Shown in pieces: positions 47,961 through 60,448 of a stretch of 64,000 nucleotides of DNA. A program made the translations under genes and the position numbers. How positions within the stretch are numbered: the stretch's first letter is position 1; each line of letters opens with the position of its first letter. The stretch is from Bryopsis sp. KO-2023 (taxonomy: Eukaryota; Chlorophyta; Ulvophyceae; Bryopsidales; Bryopsidaceae), in assembly GCA_030272585.1 (NCBI GenBank), contig BSYQ01000007.1, positions 1,678,001 to 1,742,000 on the forward strand. Direction: 5' to 3'. The notes under the pieces are model-generated. The model saw nothing but the letters and a program-made list of their open reading frames with translations, made no database searches and was not told where the DNA came from.

Positions 47961-49638
47961 GGGGGAGAGCGTGTTTTTTTTTTTCTGTATTTAGGGGAAA
48001 GTAGTAGCAGGTGAAGTGCGGTGTCAACTTGTCTTGAATGGAAAATTCAGCCTAGTTTTAGGACAGGTAGATAAACAGCCATTTTTTGGGGGGGGATGAA
48101 AGAGGGTTCGTAGTACTGTGGAATTGGGGAATGCATTATGCCATCCAAAGTCAAAGTGTTTAGTTTTTGCGACAACAATGAGATTTGCTGTAAGAATGTG
48201 AAGTCTAGTCGAAGTCCCTCCATGCTTCCCTTCTTATTCTTCAACCAAAAAAGAACAATAGAAAACGACGAGAAGAGGGTTGCTGGCAACTGAGTTGAAA
48301 AATGAGCAGAATGGTTATCCTGTGCTTCGATTGCCATCAGGTATGGAGATTCCCAGAAAAAGCAAACAGGATGTCCTTCGATTGATCGAGGTGTTCTTCC
48401 TGGAAACTGAAAAACTCTGGTGGTGAATGCTTTTTAATGTTCTGAGCTGGGGTTGGTATTGCATCGCATCGCATTGGTGGGCAATGTTCATGAAAGCCCC
48501 TCCAACAGGGAGCCTGTAGAGTAGCCAAATTCAAATCGGCTTCCTACAAGAAGGTTTTGTCCCCCAGTTGGTTATTCAGTTTATTTGACATTGTTGAAAA
48601 CCATCTTTATTGTGCACATGCGTTTGCGCAATTGTCGTGGGGTTGAAATTCACAATATAAAAATGAGACCTTGAGGAGGGGGACAATGTGTCGAGGAGTG
48701 GTGCATCTGGGTTGATGCTTTCCTACAGCAAACATTTCTGCACAGATATTGATTTGAATGAGGCCAATTGTGTTCTTTGTTCGGACAGGTTCACTTTTTT
48801 CTCCCTTGTATTCTCACAAAAGCCAATTCAGACTGCAGGACAAATTAATCTCACTCTTTTTTTAATGTGTTCTTCACACAAAGAAACACTGGAGCATCCC
48901 ATTTCTCCACAGGAAAAAACACCCACCATGCACCCTGATATCATAAATGCCATATTTGAAGGAAACGATGGTCAGGAAAATATTTAAACGATAAGAGATA
49001 AAAAACAGATGGTCACGTCAAAGGGGAAATAAAACAGGATGAACCCAGAATCGCCAATTTGTGTAGCCGTTTGCTCATATATACATTTCAAAAATCTACG
49101 TATTTAAAAGAAAATCACAAAGAGATCTGGGGGGAAAGAGAGAAAAAGCCACATCAGAAGTTCTATGCCTGCTTTTCTTTCCCAGGGCAGAAGACTTGAC
49201 ATGGATTTTTTATCTGGTGTTTTATCTTTTTTTTTCCTGTTCTTGGTTATCTTCTTTCCCCATTTTCCCCTGATTCTTTTCTTCTTTTTTTTTGGAATCA
49301 GGGTTCTTACATGAATCCTGGCACGTGCTTTCGCACGTGCCAATTTTCCCCTGATTTTGGAAAAAAAAAAATCCAACGGAAACCCCACCCAACCCTAGTT
49401 ATTTAGGTTAGTTTGTTAAGAATCCATCCTCTCAACGACTCTGGCCATTCCTGAAGATCCCCCCATCCATCCTATTATTTGCAATAATAGACAGACCCCC
49501 TCCCCCCCCACCTTTCATAAAAAGCCAAAATTAACCCCCCCCCCCTCTGGGGGAAAAAAAAATCAAATCAAATAACACTTTGAAAGGAAAGAAAAATGCG
49601 TCGATGCAAAATATCACCACGTACACAATCGGCCGTAT
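47961..49638. other. 1.7-kb spacer between convergent CDC6 and small membrane-protein genes
   Basis: No gene is recognised. The region contains a GC-rich hairpin at 49320-49341 and C- and A-run blocks near 49500-49560, with the 3' untranslated regions of both neighbours. Confidence 0.4.
49320..49341. other. Perfect 9-bp stem hairpin with TTTC loop
   Basis: GGCACGTGC-TTTC-GCACGTGCC. Each arm contains CACGTG. It is flanked by repeated TTTTCCCCTGATT blocks at about 49265 and 49343. It could be a structured 3' element or a small insertion relic. Confidence 0.8.
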
Positions 49639-50554
49639 CTAATCAGAAGTGAATGCTCTTGTTGTGGTCAACCCATCCATCTCAACCTCATTTGATGGCC
49701 CATCACAGTTGCTTTCGGCATCCCAGGAAATAGACGACCCAACCTCCAGCCGCACAACCTCAGCTTCCAACACAGAATCCCAATGCACAAGTCCCTGCTG
49801 GGGAGGTCTGTTTCTGTTTTCTTGGACATCCCCTTTTCCGCTGCTCTCAGATGGACCAGCCATGACTTCCTCCTCCCCATCCCTGACCACGTTAATTTCG
49901 ATTTCCTGGAGTGCAGGTTCGGTGGAGGGCTCAGGGATGGAAGAGCTTCCAAACCTTGCAACAATAAGAACCAGGACACCCAGCATCATCGATGCCAAAA
50001 GCACGGCCATGATTTGTACAGGTATTATTGGATCAGGTGGCGGGACGATTTTTGAGGGAGTGGCGTGCGAGAAGTAGGGGTAGCAAGGGACCGCCAGATC
50101 ACGGGGAGCCCTTTTGAAAAGGGGCAGGTTCCACAGAAACTGGGGCATGGGGGTTGGGGGTGCTGAAAGCTCAGGAGGTTTGCATTGCAGCTCGCCCTGT
50201 GAGATACCTGGACCAAAACCACATTATCCTGAATTTCACAACTGGAGCAGTCTATGCAAGAAGAAAAATGTTTTCTATCAAGATAGGTTTAACTACAGTA
50301 CAAAGCAACGGCCCCAGGCTACAGCACATGCGCTATATATATATAGAAAATATATATATGGTTCGTTCGAAACACGATTCCCAACAAGGGTTGCAACCAT
50401 GCATGGTGATCAAAACAGCAACGAGATTCTCAGAGGAGTATTTCTTCGACGTACTGTCGCCGCTGCTTGCGGGGGCACCAGCACATGCAATCTCAACGCA
50501 CGCCGCCGCCACCACCACCACCAGCAGTAGCATCCCAACGCGCCACAAATCCAT
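49639..50554 (-). CDS. Small type I membrane protein, function unknown
   Basis: I do not recognise the family. Two minus-strand exons, 50554-50398 and 50207-49639, join in phase 1 to give 241 residues. The start encodes a strong signal peptide (MLLLVVVVAAACVEIACAG). About 85 residues of ectodomain follow, Pro-rich, with three cysteines (QCKPPELSAPPTP, VPCYPYF). One membrane segment (IMAVLLASMMLGVLVLIVAR) then leads to an acidic cytosolic tail of about 105 residues with VRDGEEEVMAGP and a Trp in VHWDSVLEAEVVRLEV. The start codon faces the second ankyrin gene with 835 bases between them, so the two may share regulation. The size and topology recall a co-receptor or adaptor subunit, but that is speculation. 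Confidence 0.7.
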
Positions 50555-51389
50555 GGCAGTTTAAAGACGCACCGAGACCCTAAACTCCGAGACCCCAAGA
50601 GTTTTGTCGAGCACGGGGGCGTTGGCAGCGCACGATGTGAAAGCAGATGACCCCCCCGCTGTTCGAGACGGTGTGGCAAGACAATACAGGGAAAATCCTC
50701 GCTGTTTGCATTGGTTGATGGGACGTGGAAGGAGTTTGCTCGATCAGCTGGTGAGGAAAGGTGGCGAGTTGACGGGCGGGGTCACTTTCTGCCCCATGTC
50801 CAAGGGGTATATGTTCTGGGAGGGCAAAACAGGGGGGATGATCATTAACGCTACTAGTAGGTCGTGTAAAAAAAAAAGCAATTCTTTTTTGTTTTTTTTG
50901 GTAGGACGCCCTTTGTATTCACAACCACAGGCGTCGAATTCTAAGAACAGGGAGCTCTCCTCGTTCTGTTGCGTTTTTCTTTAATTTTTCGATTTCGTTT
51001 CGAAAGCTGGCGGTGAAAGAAAGGAAGGAAGGAAGAAATTAGATCGCGAAGTAAAAAAATATATATATATAGGGCAGCGTTGGCCAGGGCAGATTTTCTC
51101 GTTTCTGTTTTGGCTGGCTTTCTTTCTCTTTCTTCCGTCCGGTTTGAAACGGAGAAGTTCATCTGCGAAAAAAGTTGCTGTTGTTAGCGATCGCTTCAAT
51201 CGCTTCAGAAATCGCACCGCAACGCGACGGGTGGGCAAAGAAAACAGGGTGGGGTTTTCCGAAACTCAAATTCTGCCCGCACGGGGTTTTTGAGTTGCCG
51301 TTTTTAGGACGGTTTGCACGCGAAATCGTTGCTTTTCCTGAATTGTGCAAAACGTCCCTAAGACCACGAATATCCAGCCTCTCGTGAGA
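50555..51389. promoter_or_regulatory. 835-bp divergent promoter region of two membrane-protein genes
   Basis: It separates the start codons of the 241-residue membrane protein (minus) and the second ankyrin protein (plus). An (AT)n stretch lies at about 51060. No individual element can be named. Confidence 0.5.
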
Positions 51390-54300
51390 ATGTCGAATGT
51401 GTGGCGTGGATTGGGATTATTGGTGGCGGCGTATTTCTGCACGTTATCAACCGGCCTGGCGTTCCCTGAAGGTAAGATCGCTCGATGGGGGTGGTTTCGT
51501 CTCATGTTCTCGATCGCGGAAAGAGTGCCGCTGCCAAGTACTGCAGGAATTTTTATTTTTATTTTTTTTTTGGGGGGGGGGTGATGGGGTGCGGCAAATT
51601 CACGTGGAGCCGATACGCTGCTGGTTAGATTGACACCGATCACTGAACACGTGGGTGAATCCGTGCAGATAAAAATAACCTAATTGTTGAGATTACAAAG
51701 TCTTCCACATTTGTTTAAATACCTGTTCTTATATTATTTTTTTCTGTTTCAACCATTTTGTCTTTTCTAATCAGGTTATGGAAGTTTGCATCCAGTGGGA
51801 GGTCGAGTGCTGCTACAGCAAGTTGACCAGCCTGGACCTTCAGAGGAGGTAAATTGAATGGAGGGCAGTTTTTCCATTCCATTATTTTCTCTTCATCTAT
51901 TCAAAAGACTTTTCTTTCGATCAAGCTTCCAATCTTTCCATACCCCTCCACTCAGTCCCCCCCCCCCCCTTTTCCTTTTCAGCAAAAACAATGATGGTGG
52001 TATTTTCAATTCCACTGGAGATTGATTTGAAAGAGGTTAACGGTTGTGTTTTATTAGGCCAATGGGACGCCCTTGATTGCAGCAGCCAAGGGAGGCCGTG
52101 TTGAAACAGTCAGAGACCTACTATTGTCGAGCAAGGTAGACCCCGATGGGGGCGACTCAGCCGGTCGCACCGCACTCTGGCATGCTACCTTGAATGGCAA
52201 CCTTCCCACAGTGATCGCCTTGCTAGAGGGTGGGGCAGACCCGAACATCGCAAGCGTTAATGAAACATCTCCCCTTTTCCTCGCTGCACAAAGTGGAAGT
52301 CTGGCAGCGGTTCGAAAACTGGTGGATTTCAATGCAGAAATCGACCATCCATCAGAAAAAGGGGCGACCGCGTTGCTGGTGGCAGCCCAGTCTGGACATA
52401 AGGAAATCGTTCGATTTCTGATCGATCGTGGGGCTGATGTGTCTGTCAGAAAGTCACTCAGCCGCCAGTCTGGGTTATGGTCGGCTGCGTTTTATGGGTA
52501 CGATGAAATCGTGGAGTTGATGGCGTCCAAGGGGGCCGATATCGAGGCAGCTGAGTTGGGGGGTGCTACCCCCCTGTATGCAGCTTCACAGGAGGGCCGT
52601 TTAATGGCAGGGCTTGTTCTCATTGATGTTGGTGCTAATGTCGATGCTGAGTCTGACTCGGGGGTGACTCCGCTGCATGTTGCGGCTGGAGCCTGTCACT
52701 TGGAAATGGTTGCAATTCTTTTGTTGTTTGGGGCTGATGTGAATGTCAGGGATGCGATCGACAGGGGGCCAGAAGATGTTGTTTGTTTGGAAAGGTACCA
52801 ACCGAAACGACAGGCCCGAGTGGAGGAACTGCTCGAGTTTTCTTCCGCTTTGGATGAGGTAGGCAGAAAAATATCCTGCCGAGGGCAACAATGTCTGGTG
52901 AATTCATTCAAGGATCCGCTGCAAAGCATATCCTTGTTGTTGACCCCTGTCCAGACAAGTTGCTTACATGTAGCAATTCGTACAGTAAAAACCAAAAGAA
53001 CGATGTGTTGTTTTATTTTGTTTTTTAAGTATTTGTGGTGGGAACGATGTGAAAAGTGCTGCCTCTTTTTTTTGATGCGACTTTTCAGGATGGTGGCTTT
53101 ATGTGCGTGTGTGTGGGCAATATTTTTGCGCAGGTCATCTCGCTGGCGGATGTTTTGAGGCTGGGCGTTGTGTTTGACCCTGAAGTGTTTGCTAAGATTT
53201 TGGAAATGCTTGGCCTTGATTTCGAGGAGCCTCTGGGTGATGTGGATCTTGCAGAGGTTCCATTAGTCACGGCCTCAGCAGAACCAAAACCATTGACTCA
53301 AGGGGTTGCAATTGTTGGTAAGACATGGGTGCACTCTGGCCAGACGCAACAGCTGAATGGAATGTCATTGTTTCATGTGTTTGTGAGAAACCTAGAAATG
53401 CAAATTCGAACAGAGTGATTCTCGACCTTTCTCTTCCATCGACTCCTAAAATTAAATTGATAATAATTTTTTCAAAGATTGTTTCTTTTTGTTTTCTCGA
53501 GAGGCAATCATGCTGACAAGTAAAAAACAAAGTAAGAAAATGAGTTCTTTTTCATCAGATGTTTCTTTGGGTTTTTTTTGTTTTTCTTTATGGGATTTAC
53601 CCTCCAAATGTAAAAAACGGTTTGTGTTTTTTCTGTTATCCAGAATTAAATTGCAGTTTTTTTTTCCTGTGGCCATAGGACCACGACTCGCCGAGGGCCG
53701 AGTGAAGGCTTCTTCCTCCAGCAAGACTTTCTTGTACATTTTGATCCCCTTACTGGTGTTGCTGGGCCTCGCCGTCGTGATTTCTGGCTACATCCTCCAC
53801 CCCGCCAAGGGAAGGGAGAAAAGAAACAGAAAGAGCCGGAAGAGGGCCCCACGTGGACAGATGTTCATTCACAACCCCCTTGCAGGGCGTCAATCCATTG
53901 TTTCAGACTCTGGCAGATTACGCTCCAGAGAGGCACCGGAATGGATGACCCCCCAAATCCCCAGACCCACCCCAGCAAGGGGAGGCTCCTTAGATAGAAT
54001 GCCATCCCCGCTCCCCAAGTCGTCCCTGTTCTCTGATGACACGCTGCTGGAGCAGCTGCGGGAACCCCAGTGGTTCCCCCCTTCACGGAACTGCGAACGG
54101 GAGGGCTGCCAGCCAGAAGTGGCAAAATCAGAGGGTTCGAACTCTTCGGGTGGACGGGGGGTGACAATCGTTCATCTGACAGAGGAGGAGCTGTCTCTGC
54201 GAGGGCCCATCACATCAGGGGAAATTCAACCAAACACCAGCAGCAACGCGAGCCCATCCCCTGGACCTTCAGAAACTGTTGTGCAGTTCATTCCCCAAGT

Positions 54301-54598
54301 CGATCCGGTGCTGGAGCATTCCCCTTCCCCAGAGCCCTTGCCGACCCAGCGTCCTAGGAATCTGTGGAAACTCGACATGGGGTCGCTGAATTTTTTCAAG
54401 ACGAGGAAGAGTTCGACTGCGACGGATTTGTCGGGGGAAATTTCTGAAATGACTGAGGGAACGGCCCAAGGGGAGCGGCCGCAGACCTCCACATCGAACG
54501 CCGAAACTTTCAACACATCCTATTTGGGAAGCCAGGGTGGGTCGTCTGTTCATTATTCCCCTCGGGACTCCCGGGAGGAAGCTCGATATGGTCCATAA
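51390..54598 (+). CDS. Signal-peptide / ankyrin-repeat / single-transmembrane protein, second gene
   Basis: Function unknown; same plan as the gene at 28136. Exons in phase: 51390-51471, 51775-51848, 52058-52858, 53134-53317, 53679-54598; 686 residues. The fourth exon could also begin at 53089, adding 15 residues. Exon 1 encodes a signal peptide (LGLLVAAYFCTLSTGLAFPE). Exon 3 carries about seven ankyrin repeats (for example GATPLYAASQEGRLMAGLVL and GVTPLHVAAGACHLEMVAIL). A short linker follows, ISLADVLRLGVVFDPEVFAK and DFEEPLGDVDLAEVP. The membrane segment is FLYILIPLLVLLGLAVVISG at about 53734-53795, followed by a strongly basic stop-transfer sequence (KGREKRNRKSRKR) and a tail of about 250 residues rich in Ser, Pro and Glu. 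The tail has no catalytic domain. The predicted topology puts the ankyrin repeats outside the cytosol. Confidence 0.85.
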
Positions 54599-57500
54599 AG
54601 GACCGATGTGAATTGTAGGGTAAAAAAAAAACTGTATAAATCTATGTAGTTTTGGCAAGGTTTTGAAAAAACACATACGTAAAAGAAAGGGATGGTGGGG
54701 TTGTATTTCCGTCCTTGTAGGAGTAGGTCGATGAGAAGAATTTGGGGGGGGCAGGGGAGGGAGCTAGGGGCCAGAGCTGGTGCATATCGATTATTCGAAA
54801 AAAAACAAAAAACTTTAACAGTCTACTTATGCACAGAACAATTGTATGGAAGGTTTCACATGGCTTGGTCATTATTCAAGAAAAAGAACAAGAATCGAAA
54901 AACGGAACCAAAACAGGAAGAAAAAAAAACACGGAACAAATTCTCCTTTGCTGGAAAGCGGGGTTTCGGATGTTTGTTTGATTGTGGTGTTTTTTTGGTT
55001 TTGCCCTTTTTTTTCGTTTCTATTTCGCTTTGGGATGAATTTTTTTTTGCATTCTTGGCTTACGATGGATTGAAATTTTGTTTTCCATCCTCCATTTTAG
55101 ATTTCTCGTCGTTTTCTTTTTTTTTCCTCGTTCTGTTTCTTTTTTTATTTTCTCAATTTTTTATTTTTTGAATTGGTTGGGGAACCTTGTTGCCCTTTTT
55201 TGAATTTCAGCTTGAGAGGTGGGTAATGGGTTTTTCTTTTAACTGTAGTATGAGGAAAAAAAAAACAAGAAAAAAAAAGGGGAAAGAGGTAGAGGTTTCT
55301 TTCGCACTTTGTGCAACCGCAGCAAGCGCAAAAAAATATTCTGAAAATTATATTTAAAAAAAACAACAAAAAAAACACAGGGAAATCAAGAAAAAGAAAT
55401 GAGATGTGTAGAAGCTCGTTGAATAAGGGCTGATATTGCAAAGTGTGCAGCAAGAGTTGAACCAAAACAGAAAAGGGAAGTAAAAAAAAAACAAAATTAA
55501 GAAAATTCAGGAAATTCAGAAAATTTGGTAGACTTTTGAAAAGTGGTTTTTTTTTTTTCAAGAGAATGAAAATAGGCAGGCTTGAACATAAGATTCAAAA
55601 AAAAAAATGAGAGAGAAAGAAAGACAGAAAGAGGATGATGAATCGATCGAGAAAAATGTGACCAAAAAAAAAAAAATGTATATAGGAGGGAAAAAAAAAT
55701 AAAATCGACCATCGTCTGTTTTTTTTTAGAGGCAAAAAACAAGCAAAGTGAAATAGAAATGGGGGCCGCTCGTGGAAAAAAAAAAGGGGAAAAAGAAAGG
55801 GGGCTCATTCAAAAAGGAGAGAAAGGGTGAGTGGGATTTTTTGGGGTGAAAAAAATGGGTTGGAAAAAAAAAAGCTTCAAAAAAAAACGGTCGTTTCATG
55901 ATGGCAGGACATATCTGGAAATGAAAGGAAAGCGAAAAAAGAAAAAAGGGAGAAGAAAAAGGGCTTCGTTGGGTCTGTCGGGTCCAAAGGTTGCAAGAAG
56001 AAAGCAAATGATAGAGGGTGGGTGGTGGTGATTGCAAGAATACAAAAAAAAATGGGGAGTAAGAGGGGGTGAAAAAAATGGGGAAAAAAACTTGGGAGCC
56101 CAACAATGAAAATAAGTCCTTTGTGTCGTCGTGATTTGAACAAACAAAAAAAAAAGCAAGAGAAAGAGAGATGTGTTTTTTTTGTTTTATTTTTGTAATT
56201 AAAAAAAAAAAGTGGAGATAAAAGTGGGGAAAAAAATATGGATCCCCTTTCTTTGATATTGGTGGGGAGAAGGGGGGGAAAAGAAAAAGAAATTAACTAA
56301 GCTGGAAAGTAGTCTGCTTCCTTTTGAATGGTGAAAGGGGGGTTCACTTTTTTTTTTTTTTTTCGATTCAACAGAGAAGTTGCGCACCCCCCCTGTTCTT
56401 TGTGCGTTGATTTTTTTTTGGTGTCTGTCTTTTTTTTTTGGGCCAATTTTTATGGCCCTCTTTATGCATCACACATTATTTTCAGTGATAGCCAAAGTTT
56501 CTAGATGGGGAATACCCCAAGTAAGAAGAAACCAGGTCAAAACATGACAAGGGCTTGCAGAGTTTTCACTAGAAAACCCAGTGCTTGAAGAAAAATGTTC
56601 GACTGGTTTGAAAAAAACAAAACAAAAAAAACACCCTGATCATTGGCTCACAGTTTTTTTGTGGGTTTATAAAAAAAAAATGTAAGAAAAAAAATGAAGA
56701 GATGTCTGGCAAACTTTCTCTGTGAGGGGTGGTATGATTTCTGTGTCTGTTTTGGAGAGAGAGTTCCTTTCTCTAGTTTTTTTTTTTTTTTTAATTCTAG
56801 AAGTAAAGCAGAGAAGGAACCAAAAAAAAGGGAGATTTATTTGAAAAAAAAACAAAACAAAGTGATTTTATGAAGGGCGGATTAGAGTTTTGGTGAAAGA
56901 AAAAGGAAAAAACAGCTGCCTTAATTAGGGTGGGAGGAAACCGAGCAGAGCCGTGTTTTTTCTTTCAGAGATGAATGCTGTGCTGTTTCACTTTCGGGGC
57001 ATGGTCTTATAGCAAAAACCTTTGCTTTTAAAGTTTGCTGGAGGGAAAAAAAAATAAAAAAAATCTGAAAATTGCATCAGACAACAAACGCACCTTTTCC
57101 ACTTTTTTTTTTTTTTCATTTCGTTTTTTTTTTTTTCCTTTTTTTTTCTTCGGGGATTGGTGGTGGTGGTGGTCTTTTTTATTATTTTTGAAATACACGA
57201 TCCAAAATCTCCAATCAGTTTTTTTTTTTTTTTCCCTTGGCAACAAACACCAGGAGAACTCGCACCAGTTGAGGCCAGCTGTTTTTTTTTTATAGACTTT
57301 TGATTGCTGGGGTGGTTTTGTCAAGATGAGTAATTTGAGAGGAAGATAATGAGGGGGGTGGGGTGGGAAGGAAACGACCAGCAAAAATCAGCTTTTTTGA
57401 TGGGGGATGCCTCTTTCCCGCAACCCTTTAAAATACTTGATATATTGTGATATTGCTGGAGGAGATATTGGTCAAGTTACCAAGCCAGGCAAAACGTGAT

Positions 57501-59004
57501 TTGGTGGGGAGAAGGCATAGTTGAATTGGAAAAAGGGAAAAACTAAAATAGGAAGAAATTTTTATTGTGTCTTGTGTTGACAGGGGTTTGGTGTGTCTGG
57601 AAAGCATTATGGAAACCCATTATCGTTTTGTCCAAGTGGTGACTTGTTTAGTAATATTGCAAAAGTGGGGGGAAGAATTAAATATATAGGGTCCGGGGTT
57701 TTGATTTTAAGAATGCAAATGCAGGGAAACCATAAAGAAAATCCAACACATTTTAAAGAAAGTGAAAAATTTGTGATTTGAAGCAACAAGAAAGCCGTAA
57801 AAAGAATACTTGATATTTGGAAGCGATTTTGTTTTTTTTTTCTAATATATTTTTTTTTCTTTTTTTTTTCTGTTCTTTTTTATTCTGGGGGGGGAGAAGG
57901 GGGGTGATTGGAGTAACAGATATATTCACCCTGTATATAAAAATTGTGTCTGCATGAGCATGTGTGGAAGGGTTTTTTCTATCGGATAATTGATGCCATT
58001 ATCGTGCATTGTGACACATAAAAAAAATAATAATCAGAAAGGTATGAAAGGGAACAGGGAGGGCAGATGTATCTTTTTAAACAAGTGTTGGGGTCACATT
58101 TCAAAAGTACTCGGGCAACAAAATGGGGTGAAAAAAGAAATTGGGTTGAAAAAAGAAACCGGCTGCTTAGGAGAAGCAACATCCTTGGAAACCGCCGAGC
58201 AAGAGAAGTATTATTAATTAATTAATTGATTGTTCAAAGTGTCAACAGCTTTTCTACCTAAATGCACGAAAACTCCCCTTCTCTTTTCTCTTATTAGTCA
58301 TTTTTTATGGTCTCAAACACATCCAACCATTTTTAATGCAGATAATAATTATTTGCATGAAAACCTTGAAGAATACGACGCGATGAACACAGATCGTCAG
58401 TCGTTTTGTTAGTGAAGTGCTATTTTTTACAGGCGAAGTTGCACACAGTGTTATAGTTGCACACAGTGTAAAAGTGTTATAATGATGTTTGTTTGTTTGT
58501 TTGTTATAGTGCGCACAGGACTGGAGAATAATAAAAAGTCAACAATCATACTATGATAGACAAGTTTTGTTTGATGTTCTGTTTCTTTTTTGGGACCATC
58601 CTATTTTTTGTCTCCGAGGTAATATAGACTTAATGCCAAGGTGTCTTGTGCACCATCAACACACATTTGAATACGAACATAAGTTAGTGGGGCTGTGAAT
58701 GTGGTTCCATATTTTATGCGATGGAGGGAGTGATCATGGCATGGGGCTCAAGAAAACATTCAAAACAAAACATATTGATGGAACAGCTTCATTCCCTAAC
58801 TGAACGAGTATCTTTTTCTTGGCCGCCAGTCACAAGTCATATCATGAATTGTTTTATTTAGCCTTCATCCATACAGTGAGTGAAAAAACTCTTGTGGGGG
58901 ACAGGCCTCCCCCCACCCCAGATATTGCATATCACCAAAATCACAGAAGGAAAAACATCTAAAAAAAAAAGCTTATTTCATTCGATTCTCTGGCAATCTG
59001 ATGT
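54599..59004. other. 4.4-kb homopolymer-rich region, no gene seen
   Basis: Very A- and T-run rich, with alternating oligo-A, oligo-T and GGGG blocks. All long open frames are poly-Lys or poly-Phe artefacts. It may include an unusually long 3' untranslated region of the ankyrin gene and the 3' flank of the epimerase gene. From about 57400 to 59000 the sequence is less biased but still shows no recognisable gene. Confidence 0.5.
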
Positions 59005-60448
59005 TCAGTAGGCCTTGATCATCATCGTGATGCCTCGAACATCATGGTAGCCAGTTTTCCACTTGTTCACTTTTCGGCCATCTCGAATCGACCCATCGCT
59101 GTTGACAGACCACCACCAAATCCCATCGCTCGGATCCACCATGTTGCATGCCACAAAATCCACCAGCTTCAGAAGAGCATCATCATACTCAGAACCCCCT
59201 CTTCTGGCCTTGTCCAAAGCAACAGCCGCGATGAACTCAGCCTGAGCCCACCACACCAATTCCCCAGTTTCGACTATGCCACCAATACTGGGGTCGATTC
59301 CTTTGCTGATGAAGAACCTCATGTAGGTATCGAAACCACCCCAATCGGGCTGGCGGCCCAGCGCAACCTCAGCTTCAACTTTTAACCATGCCGATTCGAC
59401 AGCATGAGCGTATATGTCAGACCGCCCCACCGGATTCCCTTTGAAATCCAGCTGAGAAACCACCCCACTTGGATCTGATTTGAAGAACAACAGCATGTCT
59501 GTGTCCACGGTTCGCTCAAGAATCGATCGGACTTGATCATCGCCAGACACTTCCAGCAACGGAATCAGCCCTTCAAGAATGTGCAAAATGGCATTGGCAG
59601 TTTTCAATCCGTGAGGTGCAACAGGGTCGTTCTCATTTCCATTCCTCAAAACCGTCCAGTCGGCAGTGAAATGCTCAAACCATCCCCCCATCCCAGTCTC
59701 AGTATCTTGAGCTTTGTTCACCAAAACTCTGAATAGGTCCAAGGCAAGGTTCTTGGCTTTGGAATCACCGGATGCCTTGAAATAGGTGGCGAAACTGTAG
59801 AGAACGAAAGCCTGTCCATACATGAATTTCCGGGAATCCTTGATATTTCCTTGGTTGTCGATCGACCAGTAGTAGCCCCCATTCACAGGATCCAGCATTT
59901 TAGATGATACGAAATCAAAGCCATGAGCTGCTGCTTTCAGGTTGTCTTTTCCTGGGACCGTTATGCCATTGAGGTGGGCCTCCGAGAAGGTCCAGATCAT
60001 CCGAGTCTGCTCAACGATGTACTTTGCCTCTGAAGGATATTCACCCACAAATTTTTCTCAGAGAGAAAAATTTCTTACTATCAACGAATGAACAAGCTGA
60101 TCCAATGCACACATCAGAAATGTATGTATTTGATCATTGGCAATTCCTTCCATGCACCCGGCCACACTTGAAGAATAAATGCTCAAAAAAAAGCAGCATA
60201 ATTTGGCTTGCCCAGAGTACTCTGGCGGCAAAAGATCAGAACGCTGCAACCACTCCAAAACAATTAATACTACGAACACACGTCCGATCTTGCACGAGCA
60301 ACAGAATCAACAATTGTTGCTTTATCGAAACGAACCAATGCCCAACTCACCATCAAGAGCGTAGCCGCCGTTTTCATAATCAACCTTTGTGTGCCAGAAG
60401 GGCAATATTTTCGATCGGAGTTGATCATCGAAATACGTGGCGTACTCT
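59005..60448 (-). CDS. N-acylglucosamine / cellobiose 2-epimerase superfamily enzyme
   Basis: Alpha6/alpha6-barrel sugar epimerase or isomerase. The long 3' exon is 60056-59005 (350 codons). A 5' exon ends at 60351 and joins in phase 1 (YENGGYALD then EKFVGEYPSEAKY); its own left limit, about 60448, and the start codon are unresolved. The 5' exon contains EYATYFDDQLRSKILPFWHT and DYENGGYALD, as at the N-terminus of the family. The body has QTRMIWTFSEA, MYGQAFVLYSFATYFKASGD, GLKTANAILHILEGLIPLLE, IYAHAVESAWL and WWAQAEFIAAV, and ends KWKTGYHDVRGITMMIKAY. Candidate catalytic histidines are those in YAHAVE and GYHD, matching the general acid/base pair of the superfamily. The precise substrate (GlcNAc, cellobiose, mannose) cannot be decided. 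Confidence 0.88.

Noticed and set aside
54692-57400. Many open frames rich in Phe/Leu or Lys, with apparent membrane segments
   Set aside because: Produced by long T and A runs; no conserved motif, and such frames appear on both strands at once.
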